A stretch of 64,000 nt of DNA from Luteitalea sp. TBR-22 (GTDB lineage: Bacteria > Acidobacteriota > Vicinamibacteria > Vicinamibacterales > Vicinamibacteraceae): NCBI RefSeq assembly GCF_016865485.1, contig NZ_AP024452.1, positions 5,664,501 through 5,728,500 on the forward strand. Direction: 5' to 3'. Positions within the stretch are counted from its first letter, which is position 1, and each line of letters starts with the position of its first letter. This document shows, one piece after another, positions 43,229 through 51,694 of the stretch. The notes under the pieces are model-generated. The model made no database searches. It saw only the letters and a list, made by a program, of their open reading frames with translations, and was not told the origin of the DNA. Made by a program: the position numbers and the translations under genes.

Positions 43229-44463
43229 GGCCGCACGTATTCTTCCACATTCATGGGAACTTGTAGGTGCAGCCTTCGCGTCCGTTGCTGTCCGCGCGGG
43301 CACAAGTGACACTCGGCGCCGCTCGCGGCCCGAGGCAGGTCCGCTCCTGTCTAGTTCTTGTTGGGTGCAGCAGCTTTGGGCGGCGGACGACGCCGACCTC
43401 GCGTGACTCTTTCCGATGCCGGTCACTTGCAGGGCAGGTTGGCTCCGCAGGGTTGCTCCCACGCTCGCCCTCCCTCACGGTCATGCAGTCTCTGCGGCGG
43501 CGGGCACTTTCAGAGCGATGCACAGAACCGTAGGAGCGGAGTGCGACGTGCCGACCTGAAACCTGCGATGGTCGGGCACGACGTAGTTGCGGGCCGATGT
43601 GGCCCGGAAGCAAAGCGCGTTTCCTTGCTGATAGCAGGGGCCAGATGTCCGTTAGGGACGAGCTCCGTGCCGCGGCCGCAATTGATCTGTGTCCGCCTCA
43701 ATCGCGGTCGTCACTTCGGTAGTCTTGCGAGGCACGCGCGCGGCCGGACTGATGCGGTTCGCCATAGCCGCGTGGAGAAGCAATTCCATCCGGAACCTGC
43801 CGAGGACATGGCGGTTGCGCTCCAGCCACCAACCCTGCTGGCGGGGACGTCCGCTCAGCGTCGGCACCATCTCACTTCTGAGGTCAGGCTGCACGTCGCA
43901 TCTGTTGGAGACTATGAAGCCAACTCCGGACTCGGTTCCAACTGGCGCTGTTCAGGTCCACCATCCTTCGCTCTTGATCCAGGCGAAGGATGCCCACCAT
44001 AGCGCCAAAGGCGCGACGGTGGGCCCCACGCTGTCACCGAACGAGCTTCGGATGGCAGGCCCCGGTCCCCCTCCACAACCATGCAGGGCCGCTGTCGACA
44101 GGCGCAGTCGCGTTGGTTGACTGATCAGGTCGATGGTTCGCAGAAGCTGCGCCGCCGCCCTGGCATCTACGTCACCGCCTGCCTGCGGTTCGCCACGAGC
44201 CGAGCGCGGGTGGGAGCTGGTTGTCGGGCCAGTCCGTCACGTCACGCCACGACGATGGGATGGGCCGGGCGACGGCTGTGGGCCCGCGAGCACCCGGGGG
44301 TCGACTGCACCAACGTCCGCGATCTCGCCCATCAGCGCGCGGGCCTGGCGCCGGCATGGCCGATAGTTCCCACGATGCTGCGCCAAGGGGAGGCACTGGT
44401 GGAGGTCGGGGACAAGCTTCGCTGAGGGCAGAAAGACAGAGCCTCTGGTCCGGTCGATTCCGC
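43229..44463. other. 1.2-kb decayed island segment
   Basis: Several short frames are open, but none has convincing coding composition. One minus-strand frame near 43652-43894 (SGRPRQQGWWLERNRHVLGR) could be an old gene fragment of unknown type. The segment precedes the recombinase remnant, and a 12-nt match to the tRNA-Ala 3' end lies at 43952-43963. A roughly 200-nt stretch after the remnant (44635-44849) is also gene-free. Confidence 0.5.
43952..43963 (+). repeat. possible att remnant matching the tRNA-Ala 3' end
   Basis: TCAGGTCCACCA at 43952-43963 repeats the last 12 nt of the tRNA gene (27905-27916), in the same orientation. This could be the right attachment repeat of the island. A 12-mer can recur by chance, and the flanking bases do not match, so the call is weak. 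Confidence 0.3.
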
Positions 44464-44634
44464 TCAGGCATCGCTGGGGATGGCAACGTCGCTCGCCTGA
44501 GACGCCGCTCTGGTCGGTCCGGCGGGTCCGACGAAGTCGCGGCCGTCGACCGTCATTCCCTCGAGAAAGAACGCTGTTCGGAACCGCCGGCGATGTGCCA
44601 GTGAAGCCCGCACCCGCAGGTCTGCGCCGCGGCA
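44464..44634 (-). pseudogene. 3' remnant of a second serine recombinase
   Basis: On the minus strand, RGADLRVRASLAHRRRFRTA, then FFLEGMTVDGRDFVG, matches the C-terminal region of the recombinase at 27.9 kb (RAADLWVQASLDQRQRF, FFPEGMTFDGRDFVG). After that the sequences diverge, and the frame ends in TGA at 44464-44466. It has no catalytic domain and no upstream continuation. The remnant has the same orientation as the left recombinase. Confidence 0.8.
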
Positions 44635-44849
44635 CGCCTCGCTGAGGCGGTTCGGTTCGACTCGGCTCAGCGCAGCATGGAGGATGGCGACGTCGCTGTT
44701 CTGGAACCGTCAAGTCGCCTCGGCCACAGTCCGACCCGATTCGAACGCTCGTTGCTCGGGTCCATCGTCGCGGAGCCCTCGATCGTCAGGTCGAGGCCAG
44801 GGAGCTCGCTCGCCCCTCAGCTGGTAGCAGGTCTCTCGGAGATGGACGT

Positions 44850-45263
44850 TCACGCTGCGGCTCCCGCGACATTCACCTGCGGACGCGTCAGGAGCCAGGC
44901 GAGCGCGCCCGCAGCTCCGACGTCGTAGGCGAGGCACCACGCAGGCCACCACGCCGGCACACCCGCGTTCGCGATGATGTGGCCGTGAACGGCGTCCTGC
45001 AGGCCGTGTGCTGCCAGCCCGGCCACGATGACCCACTGGCTTCCCTTGAATCCGACAACGGCCGCGATCACGAAGGGAGCCATGACGATCGATTCGAGGA
45101 GCGCGCCTTCGACCGAGCCGACCATCGCCGCGAAGAGCACGTAGTACGACGCAATGACGATCAGGACGATTGGATAGAACGCTCGATCGCGATCGAGTCC
45201 CACCCACCTCGCAAACACGGCCACGCCGAGCGAGAGCCCGATTCCGACAACGTATGGCAGCAT
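44850..45263 (-). CDS. multi-pass membrane protein
   Basis: A 137-residue protein with four likely helices: PYVVGIGLSLGVAVFARWVG, FYPIVLIVIASYYVLFAAMVG, LESIVMAPFVIAAVVGF, and AAHGLQDAVHGHI onward to the C-terminus. The His-rich AAHGLQDAVHGHI segment is distinctive. The start at ATG 45261-45263 is backed by a GAGGAG site 7 nt upstream. It lies downstream of the metallothionein-like gene on the same strand. Function is unknown. Confidence 0.75.
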   Translation of the reverse strand: MLPYVVGIGLSLGVAVFARWVGLDRDRAFYPIVLIVIASYYVLFAAMVGSVEGALLESIVMAPFVIAAVVGFKGSQWVIVAGLAAHGLQDAVHGHIIANAGVPAWWPAWCLAYDVGAAGALAWLLTRPQVNVAGAAA

Positions 45264-45277
45264 GAAGGACTCCTCGA

Positions 45278-45367
45278 TCACCAGCGAGCGGCGTCAACCA
45301 TGGCGTGCGCCAGGTACCATGCGCCTCCCCCATATCCGACCGTGGTGGCGGTGAAGCCGGCCACCAT
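45278..45367 (-). CDS. possible small membrane peptide
   Basis: A 29-residue ORF (MVAGFTATTVGYGGGAWYLA onward, one hydrophobic helix) between the metallothionein-like gene and the membrane protein. The start is uncertain because the frame stays open upstream without a good start codon. It may be a small partner of the adjacent genes, or not a gene. Confidence 0.3.
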   Translation of the reverse strand: MVAGFTATTVGYGGGAWYLAHAMVDAARW

Positions 45368-45425
45368 CAGCGCACCGAACGGCGTCGCCGGATGCTGCGG
45401 CGGGTCCGGCTTCAGGGCGAGTGCA

Positions 45426-45611
45426 TCAGCGGCTCGCCACCTTCGGCACGTTCGCGTGCTGGCACCCTTCGCAGGTGCACGTCGGCCCGCAGTTGCACAC
45501 CTCGCCGCACGCGCACGCGGTGGCGGGAGCCGGCGCGACACTCCGACAGCCGCAGGTGCACCGGGCTCCCACGCAGGTACGGCATCCACAGACGTTCGAT
45601 TGAATGGTCAT
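45426..45611 (-). CDS. two-cluster metallothionein-like protein
   Basis: A 61-residue protein with 13 cysteines and one His, starting at ATG 45609-45611 after an AAGGAG site. Cysteines fall in two groups: residues 8-22 (CGCRTC, CTCGC; six Cys) and residues 33-50 (CACGEVCNCG, CTCEGC; seven Cys), joined by a cysteine-free linker (RSVAPAPATA). The CxC/CxxC density and length match metallothioneins, which bind Zn, Cu or Cd in the cytoplasm. The two-domain layout recalls animal metallothioneins rather than the single-fold bacterial SmtA. A palindrome lies 19 nt upstream, and an AraC regulator gene is next. Confidence 0.8.
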   Translation of the reverse strand: MTIQSNVCGCRTCVGARCTCGCRSVAPAPATACACGEVCNCGPTCTCEGCQHANVPKVASR

Positions 45612-45629
45612 GACGAGCTCCTTTTCGAT

Positions 45630-45646
45630 GTTGACGCCATGTCAAC
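45630..45646. promoter_or_regulatory. operator-like inverted repeat
   Basis: GTTGAC-N5-GTCAAC, a perfect 6-bp inverted repeat, lies 19 nt upstream of the metallothionein-like start and downstream of the AraC gene. It is placed where a regulator would control this gene. The protein binding it is unknown. Confidence 0.5.
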
Positions 45647-45719
45647 GACGAAATGGAGTGTCCCACCCGGAGCGGCAGCGCGGATTGGACGCAGCGGCTG
45701 TTGTCGTTGAACGAATCGG

Positions 45720-46541
45720 CTATCCGGCCGATCGCGGCGCCACGGGCCGGGCGACATCCCCCGACAACGTGGCGAACGGTGAGGGGATCTCGATGAAGTC
45801 GCCACGCATCAACACCGAGGGCGCCATGCCGACCATCTGGTAGAACGTCCGCGTCAGGTGCGCAGCATCTGCGAAGTCGGGGGCGTGTGCCGCCGCCGCA
45901 ATCGTCCTTTCGGAGGCGACGGCGACCATGGCTCGCGTCAGCTTGCGCCACAGCATGTACCGGCTGAACGGGAGGCCGACCTGCTCCTTGAACAGGTGCG
46001 CGAAACGCGTCGACGAAAGGCAGGCCTTGTCGGCCGCCTGTTCGAGCGACATCCTGAGGTCGTCGGACGCCCGAATGACGTCGATCACCGTCGTCACGCG
46101 CGCATCCAGCCGGCGAGCCGGCGCCAGTCCGGGTCTCAAGCCGTGTATGCACCGCCGGATGAGCGCCGCGACGTCGGGGAACTCGTCGGGTCGTTCTGCG
46201 AACGTACGAAGCTCCGGCACCATCGCGTCCAGCCGGGTGCCAGCGACGATCGTGATGTCCTGGCGAAGCGACGTCGACAACCAGGCGCCTTCAGTGGACT
46301 CGGGATCCACGAACAGCATCACCCCGAGGGCGCCGTTGCAGTCGAAGGAGTGTTCGGCGTCGGGCCGAACGACGAGGCCCTGGGCCTCATGCCACTGCCT
46401 GTCGCTGCCGCAGATCGCCGCGGTGCCGTCGAGGGCGATCACGATCTGGATCGCGTGATGCGCGTGCGCGGGCACGATCCCTCGCGCTCTGGCCGTGAGC
46501 AGGAAGCCACCCTCCCACAAGTACCAGCGGGGAACGCTCAA
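45720..46541 (-). CDS. AraC family transcriptional regulator
   Basis: A 273-residue regulator. The N-terminal cupin-like domain (PAHAHHAIQIVIALDGTAAIC, FDCNGALGVMLFV) is followed by a C-terminal double helix-turn-helix: EQAADKACLSSTRFAHLFKE and, for the second, DAAHLTRTFYQMVGMAPSVL. The start is a TTG at 46539-46541; no ATG or GTG is available after the upstream in-frame stop, so a TTG start is accepted. It is on the same strand as the metallothionein-like and membrane genes, 109 nt upstream, and a likely regulator of them. Confidence 0.85.
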   Translation of the reverse strand: MSVPRWYLWEGGFLLTARARGIVPAHAHHAIQIVIALDGTAAICGSDRQWHEAQGLVVRPDAEHSFDCNGALGVMLFVDPESTEGAWLSTSLRQDITIVAGTRLDAMVPELRTFAERPDEFPDVAALIRRCIHGLRPGLAPARRLDARVTTVIDVIRASDDLRMSLEQAADKACLSSTRFAHLFKEQVGLPFSRYMLWRKLTRAMVAVASERTIAAAAHAPDFADAAHLTRTFYQMVGMAPSVLMRGDFIEIPSPFATLSGDVARPVAPRSAG

Positions 46542-47235
46542 CCAGCGATACGGCGCCTCGTTCGGTTCGTAGGGCAGGCCGCCATTCTACCAGCCGGCGC
46601 GCCGCCAGCGTCGGCCCGGGCAGTCCGGCCGATTCGTTCAAGCGCCCCGGCTTCTCCGTTCAATCCCCGACCACGCTGACACCGTTACTGTTCGAATCAC
46701 ACCGCCGCGATCACCGCCGCGCCGACACTCGGACACGGCGATGAGCACACACCCTGCGCACCGACACGTCGATCGTCCGGCGAACCGTGATCACGCGTGC
46801 GCCCCTGGCAGTGGCGATCAGCGTCGCCGCGCGCCGGCACGCGATGACGGCCATTCACGGCACGGGCGCGACGAGGCTGGCGTCGGACGTCTTCGGGCTG
46901 GATCTCCGTTCCTCGACCGCCGGATGTCACGTCGACACGCCGAGGTGTTTCCACGGGCGCTGAGCGCTCCCGTCGACGTCTCATCGCAACCGATGGCAAC
47001 CACATCGCGATGTGCCTGGTCGCCTGCACGCGCCCCCGGTGGTGCAATTTCGAACAGCGCCAGCCGGGCGTCTCCGTCATAGTCCGGGTGTCGATCACGC
47101 AGCGACCGCCTGCGTGCGACCTCCCTCCCGATCCCCACGCCCGCGCGGCGGTCCGCCGCTGGAGTCGCGAGCGGCCGCGCTGGTGGCGCGCGGTGGATGG
47201 AGGCGTGCCGCGCCACACAGCCAAGGAGACGCCAA
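46542..47235. other. 694-nt region between divergent transcription units
   Basis: No supported gene; open frames here are Arg/Pro-rich and lack ribosome binding sites. It should hold the promoters of the AraC gene (leftward) and the histidine kinase gene (rightward), but no consensus box stood out. Confidence 0.5.
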
Positions 47236-48345
47236 GTGCTCTACGAGTTCCTCGAGGACCACCACGACGCCATCGTCGCGCGCGCGAGGTCCAGGGCGGA
47301 CGCGAGCCGATCGCACGCCGCCCCCGCCGATCCTGCCCCAGGCGTCCCGGCCTTCCTGGCGCAGCTGTCCGAGATGCTCCGGTTGCCGCGAGCCGATGAC
47401 GATGACACCGCCGCGCACGCCGGACTGGCGACCGCCGCCGCGCAACACGGGCGCGACCTGCTCGGCATCGGCTACACCATCTCGGACGTGGTGCACGACT
47501 ACGGCAACGTGTGCCAGGCCATCACCGAACTGGCCGACGAGCTCGACGCACCGCTGACGACCGCGGAGTTCAACACCCTCAACTGGTGCCTCGACGTCTC
47601 GATCGCCACGGCCGTCACCGAGCACGTGCGCGTCACCGACGAGGAGCGCACGGCCGACGAGTTCCTGCGCCTGGGCGAGTTCGCGCACGAGATGCGCAAC
47701 ATGCTCAACACCGCCACGCTCGCGCTCGCCGTCGTGCAGCGCGGGACGGTCGGGTTGAACGGCAGCACCGGCGCCGTGCTCAGTCGCAGTCTCGCCGGGC
47801 TGCGTGACCTGATCGACAGCGCCCTTGCCGACATCCGCGCCGCGGCCGGCCACCCGCAACCGGAGGTGTTGCTGGTGTCGGTGGCGCTCGACGAGTTCGG
47901 CGCAGCGGCTCGCCTGCGCGCCGAGGAACAGGGCCTGCACTTCACCCTGGACCCGGTGGACGGCGACCTCGCGGTCCGGGTCGATCCCCAGTTGCTCGCC
48001 TCCGCGGTGACCAACCTGCTGAGCAACGCCTTCAAGTACACGCAGCGCGGCGGGCACGTGGTGATGCGCGCGCATCTGCGCGGCGGACGGGTCGTGATCG
48101 AGGTGCAGGATCAGTGCGGCGGCATCGTCGGCAGCCTCGGCGACGTGTTCCAGCCCTTCGGGCAGCGCCGGGCCGCCGACAGTTCCGGGCTGGGATTGGG
48201 CCTCTCCATCGCCCGGAAGGCGGTCAGGGTCCACGGCGGCGACATCACCGTGCGCAACACACCCGGCGTCGGCTGCACGTTCTCGATCGACCTCGCCAAC
48301 GCCGCCATGACCACGGCCGCGCCGGGACCGGCAGCCGGCGGTTGA
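47236..48345 (+). CDS. soluble histidine kinase
   Basis: A 369-residue kinase without transmembrane segments. The N-terminal domain (LYEFLEDHHDAIVARAR; a helical RsbR-N-like sensor) is followed by the H box FAHEMRNML (His151) and the ATPase region: N box NLLSNAFKYT near residue 262, DQCGGI (G1), and GLGLGLSIARKAVRVHGGDI. The start at GTG 47236 has an AAGGAG site 7 nt upstream. No response regulator is adjacent; the next gene is a Crp/Fnr regulator. Confidence 0.9.
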   Translation: MLYEFLEDHHDAIVARARSRADASRSHAAPADPAPGVPAFLAQLSEMLRLPRADDDDTAAHAGLATAAAQHGRDLLGIGYTISDVVHDYGNVCQAITELADELDAPLTTAEFNTLNWCLDVSIATAVTEHVRVTDEERTADEFLRLGEFAHEMRNMLNTATLALAVVQRGTVGLNGSTGAVLSRSLAGLRDLIDSALADIRAAAGHPQPEVLLVSVALDEFGAAARLRAEEQGLHFTLDPVDGDLAVRVDPQLLASAVTNLLSNAFKYTQRGGHVVMRAHLRGGRVVIEVQDQCGGIVGSLGDVFQPFGQRRAADSSGLGLGLSIARKAVRVHGGDITVRNTPGVGCTFSIDLANAAMTTAAPGPAAGG

Positions 48346-48451
48346 CCGCCCGGCACGAGGGCCGCAATGGCGGGCCGTCCTCCACCAGAATGCGGCGAGT
48401 CCTTGGCGGAGCCCATCGGCCGTGACACGCTTACCGCGGAGGCGCTACACC

Positions 48452-49150
48452 ATGCCGACGCAGGAACGCCGTTCAGGCCGCAATCACGGCGCGACGTCCG
48501 CCCCGAAGGAATCCGGGCGGGTGCAGGTCGTGCCGACCATCGACTGGGCCGGGATGGAGGTCGCCCGTGTCGAGCATCCGCCCGGGATCACGCTCTTCGC
48601 GCAGGGCGATCCGGCCAGTAGCGTGATGTACGTCGAACAGGGGACGGTCCGCATCTCGGTCCTGTCGCAGGCCGGCAAGGAAGCGGTCATCGCGCTCCTC
48701 GGCGCCGGCTACTTCTTCGGCGAAGGCTGCCTGGCCGGCCAGCGCCTGCGCATGGCGACCGCGGCGACCATCTCCGACTGCACCATCACGGTCGTCGATC
48801 GGGCCGAGATGGCTCGGCACTTGCGCGACGACCCGGATTTCGCCAGCCGCTTCCTCCTGCACATGCTGACACGCAACATCCGGATCGAGGCCGACCTCGT
48901 CGACCAGCTCTTCAACTCGAGCGAGAAGCGCCTGGCGCGCACACTGCTCCTGCTGGCGCGGTATGGCGAACCCGAAGCCACGCACCGGGTGCTGCCGAAG
49001 GTCTCACAGGAGACGTTGGCCGAGATGGTGGGCACGACGCGCTCGCGCGTGAACTTCTTCATGAACAAGTTCCGCAAGCTCGGGTTCATCGAATACAACG
49101 GCGTCCTGAAGGTCAACAACTCGCTGCTGAGCGTGGTGCTGCGCGACTAG
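48452..49150 (+). CDS. Crp/Fnr family transcriptional regulator
   Basis: A 232-residue regulator with a cNMP-binding-like sensor barrel (ARVEHPPGITLFAQGDPAS, VEQGTVRISVLSQAGKEAV, FFGEGCLAG) and a C-terminal HTH (VSQETLAEMVGTTRSRVNFF). It lacks the N-terminal cysteine cluster of FNR, so O2 sensing by an Fe-S cluster is unlikely. ATG 48452 follows a GGAGG site at 9 nt. It is separated from the histidine kinase gene by about 100 nt on the same strand. Confidence 0.9.
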   Translation: MPTQERRSGRNHGATSAPKESGRVQVVPTIDWAGMEVARVEHPPGITLFAQGDPASSVMYVEQGTVRISVLSQAGKEAVIALLGAGYFFGEGCLAGQRLRMATAATISDCTITVVDRAEMARHLRDDPDFASRFLLHMLTRNIRIEADLVDQLFNSSEKRLARTLLLLARYGEPEATHRVLPKVSQETLAEMVGTTRSRVNFFMNKFRKLGFIEYNGVLKVNNSLLSVVLRD

Positions 49151-49223
49151 GCGCGCCGCGGATCAGCGCTCCGTGTGCAGTTACGGACAGCCTGTGGCTG
49201 CCGGGCGCCGGTACCCTTGCAAG

Positions 49224-50606
49224 ATGACCAACGCCGAGCTCGACGCCACGCGACGGGGCATCGCGCTCGAAGCCAGCCGTCGACGGTCGGTGCCGACGGC
49301 CGATACCCGCGCGCCGGACATGACCACGGTCCGCGCAGCGCGCGAGGCGCCCGGCAACCCGACGCACGCCTATCCCCGTGACCTCGCGCGGTTGGTGCGC
49401 GTCGCCTGGCGCCAGCGCCGCGCCAGCGGCCAGGCCCCACCGGTGCCGCACCTGGCCGCGCTCGAGTCGTTGCTGTCGGTCTGTTACCAGGCGAGCCTGT
49501 TGCGCGAGGAAGGGCGTGGCGTCACCTTCCGCCTGGTCGTCGGCAGCGCCGCGCAGTTCCCCGAGAACGCCGGCCCACCCGACGGGCTGCACCGGCTGGT
49601 CTTCGCCCGCAGGCGCTGGCTCGACGCCCAGGAACTCCGCCGGCTCGCCCCGGCCGCCGACGCGGCACGGGCGCTCATCGGCGTCCGTCTGTCGAGCAAG
49701 GGCGTCCAGGTGTGGGGCCTGCTGCACGCCGGCGTGCAGTGGCTCGCCGACGCCGACCAGGTGGGTTCGCTGCTCCTCGTCTCGGTCGCCAGCCCGGGGC
49801 ACCTCGTGGTCACGCTCGGCGGCACGACGCTGGCCGAGCTCGGGCACGGCCGGCTCGGCACCTCGGAGGTAGACGCCCTCGAGAGTCCCGTGCTCCTGGC
49901 GAGTTTCGGGGGGCTTGCCGGGGCACTCGCGGCGGCCAGTCCGGCCAGCGCCTCGCACGACGCCGGTGAGTTCGCATCCGGACTCGCCGGGCATGTGCTC
50001 CGCCGCGCCGTCGCCATCATGCGTGAGGGACGCCACGGTGGCACGCTCGTCGTCATCCCGGCGCATCGGATGGCCGCGCTGACCGTCGACGGCTCGCTGC
50101 GCACCAAGTACCGGTTCGCCGAGGATCACGGCGGGCGGCGGGCCCTGACGATCGCCGCCGGCATCATGCGCGACATCGCCGCAAGGGCCGGCGAGCCTCC
50201 GTGCCCGGCATGGCGCACCTTCCTGGCCGGCCGCGCCGGGGCCTTCCGCGATCAGGACCTCGCGCTGCTCGAGCTCTCGCAACTGGTCTCCGGACTCTCA
50301 CAGGTGGACGGCGCGGTCGTGCTCACCGACGCCCTCGACATCGTCGGCTTCGGCGCCGAGATCGGCGGGCACCTGCAGTCGGTGCAGCGAGTCGCCCATG
50401 CGCTGGACCTGGCAGGCACCTCTCGCCAGTGGGTCCGCGCCGACCGCGTCGGCACGCGCCACCGGGCCGCCTATCGGCTCTGCCAGGCGGTTCACGAGGC
50501 CCTCGTGCTCGTCGTGTCCCAGGACGGCGGGCTGCGCCTCGTGCGATGGCAGGACGAGGCGGTGACGTACTGGGCGCAGGTCGCCCGCCGCCACTGGGAG
50601 AGCTAG
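49224..50606 (+). CDS. DACNV-DAC diadenylate cyclase-type protein
   Basis: A 460-residue cytosolic protein. The N-terminal half resembles the DACNV sensor domain. The C-terminal half is a DAC domain: DGAVVLTDALDIVGFGAEIG provides the DGA motif (near residue 362), and GTRHRAAYRL provides RHR (near residue 412). These motifs bind ATP and metal in DisA/CdaA, which make c-di-AMP. The fold length and spacing look functional. No receptor or phosphodiesterase gene is adjacent. Homologues with this architecture are poorly studied, so the product (c-di-AMP or another dinucleotide) is inferred. Confidence 0.8.
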   Translation: MTNAELDATRRGIALEASRRRSVPTADTRAPDMTTVRAAREAPGNPTHAYPRDLARLVRVAWRQRRASGQAPPVPHLAALESLLSVCYQASLLREEGRGVTFRLVVGSAAQFPENAGPPDGLHRLVFARRRWLDAQELRRLAPAADAARALIGVRLSSKGVQVWGLLHAGVQWLADADQVGSLLLVSVASPGHLVVTLGGTTLAELGHGRLGTSEVDALESPVLLASFGGLAGALAAASPASASHDAGEFASGLAGHVLRRAVAIMREGRHGGTLVVIPAHRMAALTVDGSLRTKYRFAEDHGGRRALTIAAGIMRDIAARAGEPPCPAWRTFLAGRAGAFRDQDLALLELSQLVSGLSQVDGAVVLTDALDIVGFGAEIGGHLQSVQRVAHALDLAGTSRQWVRADRVGTRHRAAYRLCQAVHEALVLVVSQDGGLRLVRWQDEAVTYWAQVARRHWES

Positions 50607-50634
50607 GCGCGACACGCCGGGCGGTCGCGCTGCG

Positions 50635-51519
50635 CTACTTCGCGGAGGCGGCCATCTCCTTCAGGAACTTGAGCGCGGGCCCGCAGTCGCCGGCGACGTC
50701 GGAGGAGTTCGCCTCGATGCTCAGGCGGCCCTTGTAGCCGATCTTTGCCAGGTTGTCGAAAAACCGGCGGTAGCGCGGCTCACCGGTGTCCTGCATCGGG
50801 AACCCGCGCCTGGCGGGGTCGGCGATCTGCAGATGGACGATCAGGTCCCTGGCCCCGAGGATGACGTCGGGATCCTCGTTCTCGAACGTCAGGTGATAGA
50901 AGTCGACGATGATCTTCACCTTCGGGTGATTCACCTCGCGGGCCAGCCTGGCAGCCTCGGCAACGGTGTTGATGATGTTGCTCTCGGGCTTGCGGAGGTG
51001 CTCGATGCCGATCACCATCCCGTAGTTGTGCGACTCGATGATGCCGGCCGCGGTGCGCAGGAAGGTCTTCAGCTGATCCCAGGCCTGCTCGCGCGGGAAT
51101 CCTTCGGGGAACGAACGCGCGCCGGGGCTCCCGAACACGATGACCCGGGCGCCGAGCCGCTGCGCGAGTTCGAGCGAGCGCTCGAGGAAGTCCCTCACCT
51201 TCACCTGGTCGACGGCCGGCCCGGTGAGCTTGATGTCGGCGCCGGGCAGGAACCAGTTCATCGTCTCGACCCGGAGCCTGGCCGCCGCCATCTTGCGCAG
51301 CTGCTCCTGCCGGTCGGCCTCGGGCAGCGCGAGCGTCTTGGCCAGCCCCGGCTCGATGTAGTCGTAGCCACACGCGCCGAGCGTCGTGGCGTCGCGGAGC
51401 GGCTCGACGTCGCCGAAGGTGGCCACCCCGTACCGGAGCGACAGGCCCTGGGCGCGTGCGAGCGAAGGCGCCGCGACGACGAGCAGGGCAAGGACCGGGA
51501 ACAGCTTCGCGAGTCTCAT
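50635..51519 (-). CDS. exported sugar phosphate isomerase/epimerase-like TIM barrel
   Basis: A 294-residue protein. A signal peptide (MRLAKLFPVLALLVVAAPSL) precedes an AP-endonuclease-2-type TIM barrel: DYIEPGLAKTL, LGARVIVFGSPGAR, NYGMVIGIEHL (Glu ligand), KVKIIVDFYHL (Asp and His ligands), LIVHLQIADPARRGFP and a late LSIEAN (Glu). The metal site of the family is complete. The substrate is probably a sugar; the isomerase versus epimerase role is undecided. It stands alone and is convergent with the DAC gene. Confidence 0.85.
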   Translation of the reverse strand: MRLAKLFPVLALLVVAAPSLARAQGLSLRYGVATFGDVEPLRDATTLGACGYDYIEPGLAKTLALPEADRQEQLRKMAAARLRVETMNWFLPGADIKLTGPAVDQVKVRDFLERSLELAQRLGARVIVFGSPGARSFPEGFPREQAWDQLKTFLRTAAGIIESHNYGMVIGIEHLRKPESNIINTVAEAARLAREVNHPKVKIIVDFYHLTFENEDPDVILGARDLIVHLQIADPARRGFPMQDTGEPRYRRFFDNLAKIGYKGRLSIEANSSDVAGDCGPALKFLKEMAASAK

Positions 51520-51694
51520 CGAAGGGCCACTCTGCGCAGGACCGGTTCAAAAGTCAAACGTGCGGGGGCTCTGGCAGCCGCCTGCGCCCGGCTCACGGCT
51601 CCCGCGTTCTCATCCAGATGTCACTCGTCCTGCCAGGAGACGCCGACAGACTGGGTGTCGGAGATCGCGTGACGAGGGTGGAGACGCATGGTGA

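Noticed and set aside
43229-43462. Extension of the STAND NTPase to a start at 43462
   Set aside because: The extra 78 residues precede the nuclease domain and lack any pattern; GTG 43228 lies closer to the first domain. The true start remains unproven.
43652-43894. A short minus-strand ORF (SGRPRQQGWWLERNRHVLGR) in the decayed island end
   Set aside because: Somewhat protein-like, but short, flanked by decayed DNA, and not assignable to a family; kept only as a note on the segment.
46697-47224. A minus-strand ORF in the gap before the histidine kinase gene
   Set aside because: Its sequence is Arg/His/Pro-rich with no ribosome binding site or family features; it reads like a shadow frame.
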